A program made the position numbers and the translations under genes. Positions 25,276 through 33,936 of a stretch of DNA of 64,000 bases are shown here, one piece after another (positions within the stretch are counted from its first letter, which is position 1; each line of letters begins with the position of its first letter). This DNA is from Virgisporangium aliadipatigenens (GTDB lineage: Bacteria > Actinomycetota > Actinomycetes > Mycobacteriales > Micromonosporaceae), in the NCBI RefSeq assembly GCF_016863615.1, contig NZ_BOPF01000002.1, forward strand, positions 124,001-188,000. The letters run 5' to 3'. Below the pieces are notes generated by a model that made no database searches, was not told where the DNA came from, and was given only the letters and a program-made list of their open reading frames with translations.

Positions 25276-25740
25276 TCAGGCGAGGTCCGTGAACGCTTGG
25301 AAATGTTCGGCTTTGCGTTCGTAGCGACGGACGATTCGGCGGTTGCGTTGCAGTCAGGCCAGGCACGCTTCGACGACCCAGCGATGCCGGGCCGAGAGGC
25401 CCGGAGGTGTCGATCACCTTGCGTGCGATCCGCACGGCGATGGCTCGCTGGCGGACCTCCTCGCGCAGCGCTCTGATGTCGTATGCCTTTGTCGGCGTGG
25501 AGCTTTGCCGGCCGGTGGCGGGCCGGCCGCGCGGGGGCCGAGGAGGTCACGGGCCCCCAGCAATGGACCTGCGATCCCTCGTCGGTCGAGGGCTGCCGCG
25601 ACGCCGAAGGAGTGCCCGGCGGTAGTGCAGGCGATAGCACCTGAATGGACTCCAGGTCGCTTGCCAGCGGCGATCCGCAACGCAACCAGGCAACCGAACG
25701 GCACCTTCTACCGCACAAAAGGGCAACACCAGACCCGCGC
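25276..25740 (-). pseudogene. IS5-type transposase remnant
   Basis: Three frames must be joined to read the C-terminal part of an IS5-family DDE transposase: PAKLHADK, then YDIRALREEVRQRAIAVRIARK, then RHRWVVEACLA, a stop, LQRNRRIVRRYERKAEHFQA and a final stop at 25276. The RHRWVVE...YERKAEHF pattern is the family's catalytic Glu region. At least two frameshifts, an internal stop and loss of the N-terminal half make it inactive. Confidence 0.75.
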
Positions 25741-26273
25741 CGGCCAAAACGTGATGACCGGTAGCGGCGACTGCGCCAACCCGAAGTAATCGTCTCGTAC
25801 GCCCGACTGCAGCCCGCGATGCTCGGCGGATGCCGCCGGCGCCTGCTATGCCTCAGGCACGCAGTCTCCGGGACCGCTCACTTGCGCAATATCGCCCTCA
25901 CCAGTTCACCGCGGACCCCCCGATAGGGAGTGTCGTCAGCCAGTGGCGAAAGGTTCGTTTAGACGGCTGCTCTGGCTCATATCGCACATTCGCGGGCATC
26001 GTAGTGCTAACCGTGACCGTTGATGCGGTTACGCAGTAAGCAACTGCCGCGGCGGGTCGTCCTGTCGATAGCTTCCAACTAGCAACTAGCCTCGCATTTA
26101 GTTGAGAACATCGGTTGCCTCATCGAACCTTTCTCGCCCCGTACATAAGGCCACAGGGCCTCGAATGATCGGACCTCGTGAACATCGCCATGCCTGCCCA
26201 GGAGGTGCAGATATGATCCTGAAGGGGCGGGGCGGCCGAGTTCAGGTGACGATTGCGCAGGAAGGAGAAATAC
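25741..26273. other. 533-bp lower-GC stretch without a gene
   Basis: Nothing coding is supported here. GC is visibly lower than in the flanking core. A tandem CAACTAGCAACTAG sits near 26077-26090. The right end carries the ribosome-binding site of the SHOCT-domain gene. Confidence 0.4.
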
Positions 26274-26720
26274 ATGGCAGAGAGGCCGACTTCACACGGA
26301 CTGGGCATCGGACACGGCAGTCTCATCGACTATCACGACGGAACCGTCGAATATCGGCAAACGGGCAAGCTGATGCCGGCATTCAAAGTGCTGATGCATG
26401 ACATTTCGGGATTTTCGGTCCGTCAGTTCACCCGAGAGGACAGAAGGCGCTTTGGTGCTTTATCGGGGCACCAAGTCCTGAGTGTCCAAGGCTCCGGCAC
26501 GACCCTAGCTGAAGTTCCAGTGCTCTACGGGACGGCCGAGAAGATCGAGCAGTGGTTCCGAATGCAGCCTGGCTTTTTGTCATCCAGACAGGTGTCCGCT
26601 CCACCGAACAGAGACGGGATGTCGGTTGCGGATGAACTCACAAAGTTGGCGCAACTTCGCGACGCAGGAATTTTGTCTCCCGAGGAGTTCGCCGCCCAGA
26701 AGGCGAAGCTTCTAGGCTGA
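26274..26720 (+). CDS. SHOCT-domain protein of foreign base composition
   Basis: The 148-residue protein starts at ATG 26274 with GAAGGAG 6 bp upstream. The N-terminal 110 residues look like a small beta-rich PH-like domain (GSLIDYHDGTVEYRQ, VLMHDISGFSVRQ). The C-terminus ADELTKLAQLRDAGILSPEEF is a SHOCT oligomerisation motif. This PH-like plus SHOCT build is common in short bacterial proteins of unknown role. Codon use is markedly less GC-biased than in the core genes, a sign of transfer. Confidence 0.75.
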   Translation: MAERPTSHGLGIGHGSLIDYHDGTVEYRQTGKLMPAFKVLMHDISGFSVRQFTREDRRRFGALSGHQVLSVQGSGTTLAEVPVLYGTAEKIEQWFRMQPGFLSSRQVSAPPNRDGMSVADELTKLAQLRDAGILSPEEFAAQKAKLLG

Positions 26721-26773
26721 TCCGAAGATTTGCTGTTCACGAGCGCTCCTCGCGGGTATCGAGTCCACCCAAG

Positions 26774-26926
26774 GCGTACGGTGGCGATCAGGTCCCGCCA
26801 AGCCGTGTGGTGGATGCGGATCCGTTCGTCACGGTCGTCGTGAACCTCGACGAACGCCTCGACACGGCCGGCGTGGAAGCAGCCGCCGGATGAGCAGCGG
26901 CTGAAGCGAATCCCGGTGGTCATCAT
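26774..26926 (-). pseudogene. DUF397-like small protein, 3' end lost
   Basis: From ATG 26926 about 50 codons read FSRCSSGGCFHAGRVEAFVE, VHDDRDERIRIHHTAWRDLI and TVRLG, similar in layout to the DUF397 domain (SSGG...V...DDRD...WRDL). The frame then runs on without a stop, antisense into the SHOCT gene, so the natural end is missing. The ATG overlaps the stop of the next gene upstream (ATGA), showing a former two-gene operon. Confidence 0.45.
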
Positions 26927-27366
26927 TCCGCTCGCCGACTGGCTTCATACAGATGGCCGTCGAAATGCCCGATCGCCGTCTTGTAGGCGTCGGAGCTGCG
27001 GAGCATCGGGTGTTGGCCGTCGAAGGGCTTCGCTGCGGCGGCGATGTTCGCGAGTGGAGAGCCGACAGGGATTCCGCGCGGGTCGGGTGTGAGCCCGCGG
27101 CGCGAGCCGACGAGCCAGACCCTACTGGCGAGCTGGAGCGCCCCGGCTCGATCGGGCGTCTGATCGATGGCTGTCTGCGCGAGGCAGGGCTGCATCCCCG
27201 CCATATCAAGCCCCGGGGTGGGGGGTAACGGGGGCAGTAGCCGCGATAACCCATATCTTGGCCGTGCGTAGCTCTGAGGCCGGTTTCCGCGCCAGTTCTG
27301 GCGAACGGTCGCCGCTCCAAACGCCGGGCAATTCCAGCTGTCGGCGTAGACGACGACCGTCGACAT
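26923..27366 (-). CDS. Hypothetical protein upstream of the DUF397-like gene
   Basis: The frame has 147 codons from ATG 27366. The N-terminus MSTVVVYADSWNCPAFG and the C-terminus SSDAYKTAIGHFDGHLYEAS look coding, while the middle is Pro/Arg/Gly-rich and less convincing. Coupling to the DUF397-like ORF supports translation. No family is recognised, and it may be partly degraded. Confidence 0.4.
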   Translation of the reverse strand: MSTVVVYADSWNCPAFGAATVRQNWRGNRPQSYARPRYGLSRLLPPLPPTPGLDMAGMQPCLAQTAIDQTPDRAGALQLASRVWLVGSRRGLTPDPRGIPVGSPLANIAAAAKPFDGQHPMLRSSDAYKTAIGHFDGHLYEASRRAE

Positions 27367-27687
27367 CTCTACCCCGCCGCCCAACGACTCCGCCAAGCGG
27401 TGGGCGTCGTCCGGATGACGCGGCGGTGGCCCGGTGGCAAAGGAGACGTGGTCACGGGTCAGAGCCTCGCCGAGCACGTCGCCGGCCTGGCCACTGCGCT
27501 GCGCGCCGGAGCACTCACTGCCGACGCCGTCGCCCTGCAAACCCTCCGTCACCGCCGACGAACAGCTGCTTCGCCTGCCTCCGCGCACCGCAGAAGGGAA
27601 CCGGCCACGACGCGGCCGCCGAAAGAATCTCGGGCCGGCGACAACCGGAACGCCGCCTACTGCGCCCCTAACGGGTGAGGGGGTGCA
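27367..27687. other. 321-bp stretch without a clear gene
   Basis: A plus-strand frame near 27450-27540 reads VTGQSLAEHVAGLATALRAG and could be a helical remnant, but it dissolves into Arg/Ser/Pro-rich sequence. Nothing else is supported. Confidence 0.3.
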
Positions 27688-28090
27688 ATGACGAGCCAGA
27701 ATGACGGTGAACAGGCGTTCGCCGGGTACTTCGCCACCCGCCAGGACAGTGCGCGCCGCACCGCGTACCTGCTGTGCGGCGACTGGCGCACTCCGGCTCT
27801 ACCGCAGCGACGCCGGACACGCCCGGTACGAGCAGCGCGACGCCACCGGGCTGCCGACGACGGAGGCGCCGCGGCTGGTCACGCTTCCCGGCGGGATGCT
27901 GTGGCGCTCAACCGCGAAGCGGCGTTCCAGTCCGCCGCCGACGGCGCCACCTGGCAGCCCTTCCGTTCGGGTGACCGTCGCCCCGCCCGTGCCGCACACC
28001 GCGGCACGGGCACCCGGCTGCCGGCGGTGGTCACGACCGTTCCACTCGGACATGTGCACTCACCTTTGTGCTTGCGGCGTACGCGACGGG
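27688..28090 (+). pseudogene. Truncated SigE-family sigma factor fused to remnants of a neighbour
   Basis: The first 35 codons, with FAGYFATRQDSARRTAYLLC and GDW, are the N-terminus of the SigE-family of actinobacterial ECF-like sigma factors (region 2.1). Instead of the expected HTAEDLVQ continuation, the sequence shifts to pieces that resemble a sialidase/propeller-type protein (LYRSDAGHARYEQRD, QSAADGATWQPFRSG) in alternating frames. An internal deletion probably removed most of the sigma gene and part of its downstream partner, followed by frameshifts. Region 2.4 and region 4 are absent, so it cannot work as a sigma factor. Confidence 0.6.
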
Positions 28091-28204
28091 ATCTTGACCA
28101 CCGCGAGCCCTCCTCCCCGGGCAATCCATCCGACCTGCGATGTAGCCACAGATCACCTACCAATTACCCAACACTCTCTCCAAGACAGCGAGGGCAGGTG
28201 GCCT

Positions 28205-29908
28205 ATGGCCGAGCGGTCGGTGTTCATGGTGGATCTGCCGGCGCAGACGCAGATCAGTGCGGGCGGTGTGGAGACGACGGGCCACCCGACAGGGGCGCTG
28301 CGGAAAGAATGCCATAGGAATGCAGCAGACGAGCCAAACGGTGGTCCAACCCAGCGCACCATTGAACAGACCGCTTCCCTGACCGCTGACGACGCCGTCG
28401 CTGACGGCACGGCCGCTGAGGGCACAGCGGCGGTGTCCCTGCCGGTGGTGCTGGCCCGCCGCATCATCGACGTTCTGGTCAGCGGGCCAGGGCTCGTCAT
28501 CCTGCCGCTGCTGCTCACCCTGGCCGTCGCCACTCACCGGATGACAAGCGTGACGCTGTGGCGGGACGAGCTGGCGACCTGGTGGGCCGCGACGATCCCG
28601 TTCGAGGACTTCGTGCGCCTGATGCAGCGGGTCGACGCGGTCCACGCCACCTATTACCTGATCATGCGCGGTTGGATCGAAATCTTCGGCGACTCCCCGA
28701 CGATGCTGCGCATGCCGTCCGTTCTGGCGATGGCCGGGGTGGCGGTGCTGGTCGCCGTGCTCGGCCGCAAGCTCTACGACCCGGTCACCGGACTGTTCGC
28801 CGGGCTGCTGTTCGCCGTCCAGCCGGCCGTCAGCCGGTACGGACAGGAGGCGCGCGGGTACGCGTTCATGGTGCTCGCGGTGACCCTGTCGGTACTGCTC
28901 CTGGCCCGCGCGCTGGAGAAGCCGACGTGGTGGCGTTTCCTCGGATACGCGGTGACGGTGGTCTTCGTCGGCGCCACCAACCTCCTGGCGCTGGTCATGC
29001 TGGTGGGGCATGCCGCTGCGGTCGCCACCGCGTTCCGGACGCACGGGCGGCGGGTGCTGCGCTGGTTGCCGGCGGTCTCGGTGGCGGTGCTCGCGCTCAT
29101 TCCTCTGGTTATGTGCAGCTATCGGCAGCGCGACCAGATCGCCTGGCTGCCGAGGACCGACGTCGACCGCGTGCTAGCCGCTCCCGCTGCGGTGTTCCTG
29201 TCCGGTGAGATCGCTCTGCTGCTCATCGGCCTGGCGGTGACGGCGTTCCGCTTCGACCGGCGCAGTGCCCTGATGTTCGGCTGGGTCGCCGCCGGCCCGG
29301 TCACGCTCGTGCTCATCTCCCGGTACGTCACCACGCTCTACGAGCCGCGGTACGTGCTTTGGGTGATCCCAGGTCTGGTCATCCTGGCCGCGGCGGCGGT
29401 CCGGGGCATGACGAGGAAGCAGCTGCGCCTCGTGGCCGTGCACGCGGTAGCCATAGCGGTCCTGCTCGGGCTCATCGCGCAGGGCCCGCATCACCACGTC
29501 CGCGACTCCGTGACACGGCAGAACTTCAGCTATGACGCCCTGGTCAAGCCGATCATCGACGGATACCGGCCGGGCGACGGAATCGCGTACGTCGAGTACG
29601 AGTGGACGTTCATGATGAAACCCGGCATCGCGTACAGCCTGCCCGACCATGTGCGGCCGAAAGAGGTCTTCGTGACCCGGACCGCCGAGGACGCCGGCTG
29701 GTGGGGGCCGACCGAGTGCGCGACCGTCGAACGCTGCGAGACCGACGCGCCGCGGATCTGGCTGGTGCGACTCGGCACCGATGACGACCCGCTGGTGGCC
29801 GTCTCCGATCTGCCGGAAGCGGTGCTCCGAGCGCAGTACACGATCACGCAGGTGTGGCGGCCGCAGAATCAGCTGGTGGTGCTGCTGACCCGCAACTACA
29901 GAGGTTGA
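28205..29908 (+). CDS. GT39-like membrane glycosyltransferase
   Basis: The product has 567 residues from ATG 28205. About 80 polar residues precede a polytopic core of roughly ten membrane helices. The first outside loop carries the acidic WRDELATWWAATIPF motif expected of GT-C/GT39 enzymes (dolichyl-phosphate-mannose mannosyltransferase / ArnT type). PAVSRYGQEARGYAFMVLA is the second GT39 hallmark. The C-terminal about 150 residues form an extracytoplasmic domain. Such enzymes use polyprenyl-phosphate sugars to glycosylate proteins or lipids. It stands alone in the island. Confidence 0.85.
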   Translation: MAERSVFMVDLPAQTQISAGGVETTGHPTGALRKECHRNAADEPNGGPTQRTIEQTASLTADDAVADGTAAEGTAAVSLPVVLARRIIDVLVSGPGLVILPLLLTLAVATHRMTSVTLWRDELATWWAATIPFEDFVRLMQRVDAVHATYYLIMRGWIEIFGDSPTMLRMPSVLAMAGVAVLVAVLGRKLYDPVTGLFAGLLFAVQPAVSRYGQEARGYAFMVLAVTLSVLLLARALEKPTWWRFLGYAVTVVFVGATNLLALVMLVGHAAAVATAFRTHGRRVLRWLPAVSVAVLALIPLVMCSYRQRDQIAWLPRTDVDRVLAAPAAVFLSGEIALLLIGLAVTAFRFDRRSALMFGWVAAGPVTLVLISRYVTTLYEPRYVLWVIPGLVILAAAAVRGMTRKQLRLVAVHAVAIAVLLGLIAQGPHHHVRDSVTRQNFSYDALVKPIIDGYRPGDGIAYVEYEWTFMMKPGIAYSLPDHVRPKEVFVTRTAEDAGWWGPTECATVERCETDAPRIWLVRLGTDDDPLVAVSDLPEAVLRAQYTITQVWRPQNQLVVLLTRNYRG

Positions 29909-30284
29909 ATGGCCGACCCTCGCCACGACCCGCACCACGCTTCTGCGCCGCACCGGCGTCGACAATCCACCAGCCGCTTCCCCGAAAAACCCGGCCTACC
30001 AACAGATCCTCGTCCTGTTCGCCGCCACCGACAACGGCCTACGCGCCATGGACGTCTGCCACGCCCTCGGTCTGGGCACCACCGCGAACCACACCGAGGG
30101 TCTGCGCGCCAAACTCAAACGCCTGGTCGACCGAGGCGTACTTACCGAGCCCGAACCCGGCCTACTCACCCTCGCCGCGACCGCTACCGGCAGCCCTCAC
30201 CAGGCGCCAGAGCCAAAGCGGACACATCCTCACGGACCGTCCTCTCGCGCGAGCAGCTCTTCAAACCCGGGCCGGGTCACATGA
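29907..30284 (+). pseudogene. Fragment of a winged-helix-like protein
   Basis: The frame is open from the end of the GT39-like gene without a start codon until ATG 30048. It reads YQQILVLFAATDNGLRAMDV, CHALGLGTTANHTEGLRAKL, KRLVDRGVLTEPEPGLLTLA, a clear winged-helix pattern. The lack of an upstream start or domain suggests the 3' piece of a longer gene joined to this spot. A short protein from ATG 30048 remains possible. Confidence 0.4.
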
Positions 30285-30293
30285 GGCAGGCCA

Positions 30294-30566
30294 ATGGGCG
30301 TATCAAGTGGTTCTGCTGGTGGACTCCAGAGCCGGATGTCGCTGAATCCGGGAGCCACTGGGATCTACCCGATCTCGATGTTGCGAGTTTGGGAGCCACC
30401 GTCGACCACGGCGCTACGCCAGTTGGTCGAGATACTCGCTCGCGCCGTCACGGGAGCGGGAATGCGGCTGCGCGCCGTCTGCGGCAGGTCATCGCGCTCC
30501 GGTGGCCGTCGGTCGCCTCAAGATCCGAGCCGTCTGGCGTATGTGGACATTGTGAGCGAAGGCTAG
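30294..30566 (+). CDS. Possible small hypothetical protein before ridA-like gene
   Basis: This 90-codon frame ends 10 bp before the RidA-like gene. The segment ISMLRVWEPPSTTALRQLVE and the tail AYVDIVSEG look coding, while the start region does not, and there is no clear ribosome-binding site. It may be a remnant or a short partner of the RidA-like gene. Confidence 0.3.
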   Translation: MGVSSGSAGGLQSRMSLNPGATGIYPISMLRVWEPPSTTALRQLVEILARAVTGAGMRLRAVCGRSSRSGGRRSPQDPSRLAYVDIVSEG

Positions 30567-30575
30567 CGTGACAGC

Positions 30576-30953
30576 ATGCGAGAGATCGTCAGTACCTCCG
30601 ACGCGCCGAGCTCACCCTTGTACAGCCAGGCGGTGAAGGCCGGCGGCCTAGTCTACGTTTCGGGCCTGGTCGGCATCGACGTGACCACCGGTAGCCTGGC
30701 TGGATCGACGATCCAGGAACAGACCCGACAGGCGCTCGCCAACTGCCGCGCCGTCCTACGGGCGGCGGGCGCGGCATGGGAGGACATCGTTGAGGTGGGT
30801 GTCCTCCTGACCAACCCCGCCGACTTCGCTGGCATGAACGAGGAGTACGCGACCTGGTTTCCCAGCGCGCCTCCGTCGCGCTATGTCGCGAAGCTCGGAG
30901 TGGAACTGCCTGGCGTCCTTGTGTCGATCCGCATGACCGCATTCGCAGACTGA
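30576..30953 (+). CDS. RidA/YjgF-family protein
   Basis: The protein has 125 residues, the standard RidA length. The motifs are all present: YSQAVKAGGLVYVSGLVGID, QEQTRQALANCRAVLRAAG, VEVGVLLTNPADFAGMNEEY, and the PPSRYVAKLGVELPGVLVSI segment with the Arg that anchors the carboxylate of enamine/imine substrates. RidA enzymes hydrolyse 2-aminoacrylate and related reactive imines, usually as cytosolic trimers. It sits alone beside the broken integrase. It could act on a specific amino-acid pathway elsewhere. Confidence 0.9.
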   Translation: MREIVSTSDAPSSPLYSQAVKAGGLVYVSGLVGIDVTTGSLAGSTIQEQTRQALANCRAVLRAAGAAWEDIVEVGVLLTNPADFAGMNEEYATWFPSAPPSRYVAKLGVELPGVLVSIRMTAFAD

Positions 30954-31163
30954 CGGGACTGCTATTCGGCACTTCGACAGCCGACGGCCGTCGCCAGCTC
31001 GCCGGAAGCAATGGCCTGCGCAACCCTGCCGAGCCCGCACATCGGCCAGAAGCGCGCATCGTCCCTCGTCCGCGTGCGCGGCATAGATGCACAGAAGGTG
31101 ACGGAGCAGGCGTCCGCAGAGCGGTCCCTAACTCGCTCCATGGTTGACAAGCGGCGCACGCGA

Positions 31164-32510
31164 TCAAGCGCTGCCCAGGACTCTCTCCAACGCGTCGGCG
31201 GCCACGGCGTGCTGCTCGGGCGGGATGCCGCCGTACACCGTCTCGGCCATCTTCTCGCTGTGGCCCAGACGTGCGGCGATGGCGCCAACGTCGCCCCGGC
31301 GAGGCGAAGCCACGCCGCATTCGAGTGCCGTAGGTCGTGCGGTGTAGGGCGAACCTTCAACCGATCCGGGCAGTCACAGCCGGAGATGGCGTCGGACGCA
31401 GCGCCGATGTGGACGTGACAGCGGTCCCATCCGGCCTTCACTGGCCTTTTTGCATCGGCCACCGCCCCGGGTGACCCCGCCGTTGTCGCCGCAGGTGGGT
31501 CCGCAAAGCTCCGCCCACGGAACTCTTCGGCCCCGTGGCGCCGGAGGATGGTTCCTCACACCGCATCGCTGCCACGATCGCCGGATTCCATATTCGGACG
31601 ATCCAGTCCACATGACGCACCGGAAGTCCTTGCGGTGTGGTGAACACCAATGCGTCCGGGGCTCGACCGTCGAGTAGCGGCCTCACCGCCTCGAACGTAG
31701 ACGGCGAGATGGTCACCCAACGCTTCTTCCGGTCCTTCGGCAGTCCGATGTAGTAGCCGCGTCCGTCGTTGCGTTTCCACGCACGCCGCACGTGCACGGC
31801 AGTGCCGCCGGCCGTCTTGAACGCGCCGACCTGAACGGCGGTGGCCTCGCCGAATCGGGTACCGGAGCCTGCCATGAACTCGATCAGAGGTCGATCGTGC
31901 GGGTCGGCGGAGAACAAGATCCGGCGGTACTGCCGCAGCGTGAGATACACCGGCTCGTGCTGGTCGCCCGGGTTCTCGTCAACCCGCTCGAACGGCTTGT
32001 TCGGCATGGCGTGAACGGGGTTGAACTCGATGTGCCCTTCGCTGACGGCGTAGCCGAACATGCCGAGCATTACCGTGGTGTGCTTGTCGATCGTCTCGTA
32101 TGCGTAGCCACGCTCACGAGGGCTGCGCAGTACCGCCGCGACGGTGGACCCCTTGACCTCGTCCAGGCGCAGGTGGCCGATCAGCGGCAGAATGTTGGCC
32201 TTCAGATGAGATCGGTAGGGGCTTTGCTGGACGGCTGTATGGCCTTGTCCTGCAACCACAACGGCGCGAAATCTGCCACCAACGGGCATGTGGACGCGGG
32301 CTCTTCGGGCGTGATCGAATCCGCTCCCGGAATCGCCTCATAAACCGCGGCTTTGGTGATGCGGTGCCTGTGGTCCTCGGCGATCTTCTTGGCTTCGTGG
32401 GCGAGTGTCTCGTCTGTCCATACCGTGTACTGGGTGGGGCCGCCGCGGCGTCCGTCGAGCCGCCAGTAGCAACGCCAGGTGCCTTCGCCTCGTCACTGAA
32501 CCGTCGCCAT
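31164..32510 (-). pseudogene. Tyrosine-recombinase (phage-type integrase) pseudogene
   Basis: The reading must change frame several times. An in-frame stop follows soon after ATG 32510. YWRLDGRRGGPTQYTVWTDE and ADFAPLWLQDK form the arm-binding N-terminus. SHLKANILPLIGHLRLDEVK starts the core-binding domain in a second frame. GSGTRFGEATAVQVG supplies the first catalytic Arg. RPTPHDLRHSNAAWLRLAGA gives the HxxR box in a third frame. ARLGHSEKMAETVYGGIPPE carries the nucleophile Tyr in yet another frame, ending at 31164. All catalytic boxes survive but the frames are broken, so it is a recent loss. It lies next to repeat copy B, as an integrase would lie by an attachment site. Confidence 0.85.
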
Positions 32511-32581
32511 GGCGGGCACTTTAGCGTGCGTCCCGGATGCACCGGAACTACATCGGTGGACATTTTGTGGATACCGAATGT

Positions 32582-32880
32582 TGCTTTTCGTACGTCTATG
32601 CTACATCTGGCCCAGGTCAAAGACCTTCTGGCAGACCGGGTGTATCGCAATGCTTTCTGTTCTGCGGAACCTACGCTTAATGCAGCCGGCGGTGCTCACG
32701 GCGGGGTTGCCCTCGCCCCGCCGCGACGGAGTTTGCAGGTCAATCGCGCGTGGACCGCGCGACCGTCCACTGTGCTCGATCGCTGCCGACCTCGGCAACC
32801 CGGTGCGTGGATGCACATGTCGTGCGTCGTAGCCCGCAACTTCACCCGTTGGGGTGACTCTCGGCCCCGACGCTGAGGAT
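32582..32880 (+). repeat. Dispersed repeat, copy B (right boundary of the island)
   Basis: Bases 32650-32879 match copy A (17192-17431), and bases 32582-32670 match copy C (33799-33885). Copy B is therefore the most complete unit, with CCAGGTCAAAGACCTTCTGG and GACCGGGTGTATCGCAA at its left part and CTTCACCCGTTGGGGTGACT at its right. It has no protein-coding signs. It lies directly beside the integrase pseudogene. Confidence 0.8.
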
Positions 32881-32949
32881 CCGATACTTTGTAGTCGCCG
32901 TCGTCTCCTCGACGACGAGGCGGGTGCCGACGGCGGGTCCGGGCAGGGC

Positions 32950-33240
32950 GTCGGCGCCGATCCGATACGTCTTCGCCGACTATGGCTTCGCCGGTCGGCT
33001 CGTCGACTGGGCCGCCACGATCCTGTGCACCACCCTGCACATCGTGCGCAAACCCACTGATCAGCAGGGCTTCGCAGTCATCTCGGGCCGTCGAGCGGAC
33101 CCTCCCGTGGCTCACCGCGCACCGCCGCCTCGCCCGCGACTACGAACGCCGGACGGCCACGTCGGAAGCCATCATCCGCTGGGCCGCCATCACCACCATG
33201 ACCAGCCGAATCGCCCGAGGCTTCCAGTTGTTGCGGCGAG
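32950..33240 (+). pseudogene. Second IS5-type transposase remnant
   Basis: Two frames must be joined: YVFADYGFAGRLVDWAATIL with HIVRKPTDQQGFAVI, then LPWLTAHRRLARDYERRTAT with SEAIIRWAAITTMTSRIARG. The WLTAHRRLARDYER...SEAxIRWAAI pattern is the C-terminal region of an IS5-family transposase of a subgroup different from the one at 25276. Its N-terminal half is missing. It overlaps the 3' part of a minus-strand ORF. Confidence 0.75.
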
Positions 33241-33581
33241 TACCGCAGGACGCCGTCGCCGGCCATGAACGCGTGAAACTGTGCTGTGCGTAGGGCACTC
33301 CGGCCGGCAGCGGGGCGACGTGCCAGTGCACATGCGCATTCCCTTGCATGCTGCCCAGCGAAATGGCGCTCCCCGACGGTGGTCTGACCGCTGCGCGAGT
33401 GATAGGTGGTGTACTCGTACCCGTTGCTCTTTCCGTTGAGGTAGACAGTGGACTGCCGGGTGTTGTAACAACCTGCGGCCGAGGCCGGCGACGCTCCGGC
33501 AACGAGGAGACTGGTCATCGCCACCAGCGACGCCAGAAGCCCGAACACCGCTTGTCTGCCCCGGGACATGACTCTTCCCAT
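33078..33581 (-). CDS. Small secreted protein, 3' part probably shifted or replaced
   Basis: ATG 33581 (or 33569) follows AAGGGAAAGCG. The signal peptide is clear: SRGRQAVFGLLASLVAMTSL, then LVAGASPASAAG. The mature start GCYNTRQSTVYLNGKSNGYE looks like a genuine small secreted domain. After about residue 70 the frame changes character and then runs antisense through the transposase remnant. An alternative frame (SLGSMQGNAHVHWHVAPLPA) fits better, suggesting a frameshift. The function is unknown. Confidence 0.5.
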   Translation of the reverse strand: MGRVMSRGRQAVFGLLASLVAMTSLLVAGASPASAAGCYNTRQSTVYLNGKSNGYEYTTYHSRSGQTTVGERHFAGQHARECACALARRPAAGRSALRTAQFHAFMAGDGVLRYSPQQLEASGDSAGHGGDGGPADDGFRRGRPAFVVAGEAAVRGEPREGPLDGPR

Positions 33582-33936
33582 TTCGCTTTCCCTTCGGGTC
33601 AAAAGCACTCCGAGCGATCGGCGGCCTTGCCCAGATAGGTGCAGGGCTCTGCTGGCGCTTGGCCGACATGGGGACTTCCCCGCGACCAACAGGCCGGCTG
33701 TCAGGGCCGGGGTGCCGAGGCGGCGGAGCACACGGTGCACAACGTTCCTTCCCACATCGATTGAACTGCTCAGGTCCGAGCGGTCGAAACCTGAACGTCG
33801 CTTTCGTACCTTTGCGCTACCTGTGACCCCAGGTCGAAGGTCTTCTGGCGGACCGGGTGTATCGCAACGTTTTCTGTTCCCGTAAGCCGGATGGGCAGGT
33901 CGGCGCACTGTTCGGGTGCCGTTATGCTCGGCGGCC
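33582..33936. other. Gene-free stretch with repeat copy C
   Basis: This 355-bp stretch lies between the small secreted protein and the Hsp70-like gene. It contains the partial repeat copy C and presumably the promoters of both divergent genes. No coding signal is supported. Confidence 0.5.
33799..33885 (+). repeat. Dispersed repeat, partial copy C
   Basis: It shares CCAGGTCGAAGGTCTTCTGG and GACCGGGTGTATCGCAACG with the left part of copy B, in the same orientation. The right part found in copies A and B is missing. Confidence 0.75.

Noticed and set aside
30954-31163. Small minus-strand protein downstream of the integrase
   Set aside because: The frame is open but has mixed composition, no ribosome-binding site and no family.
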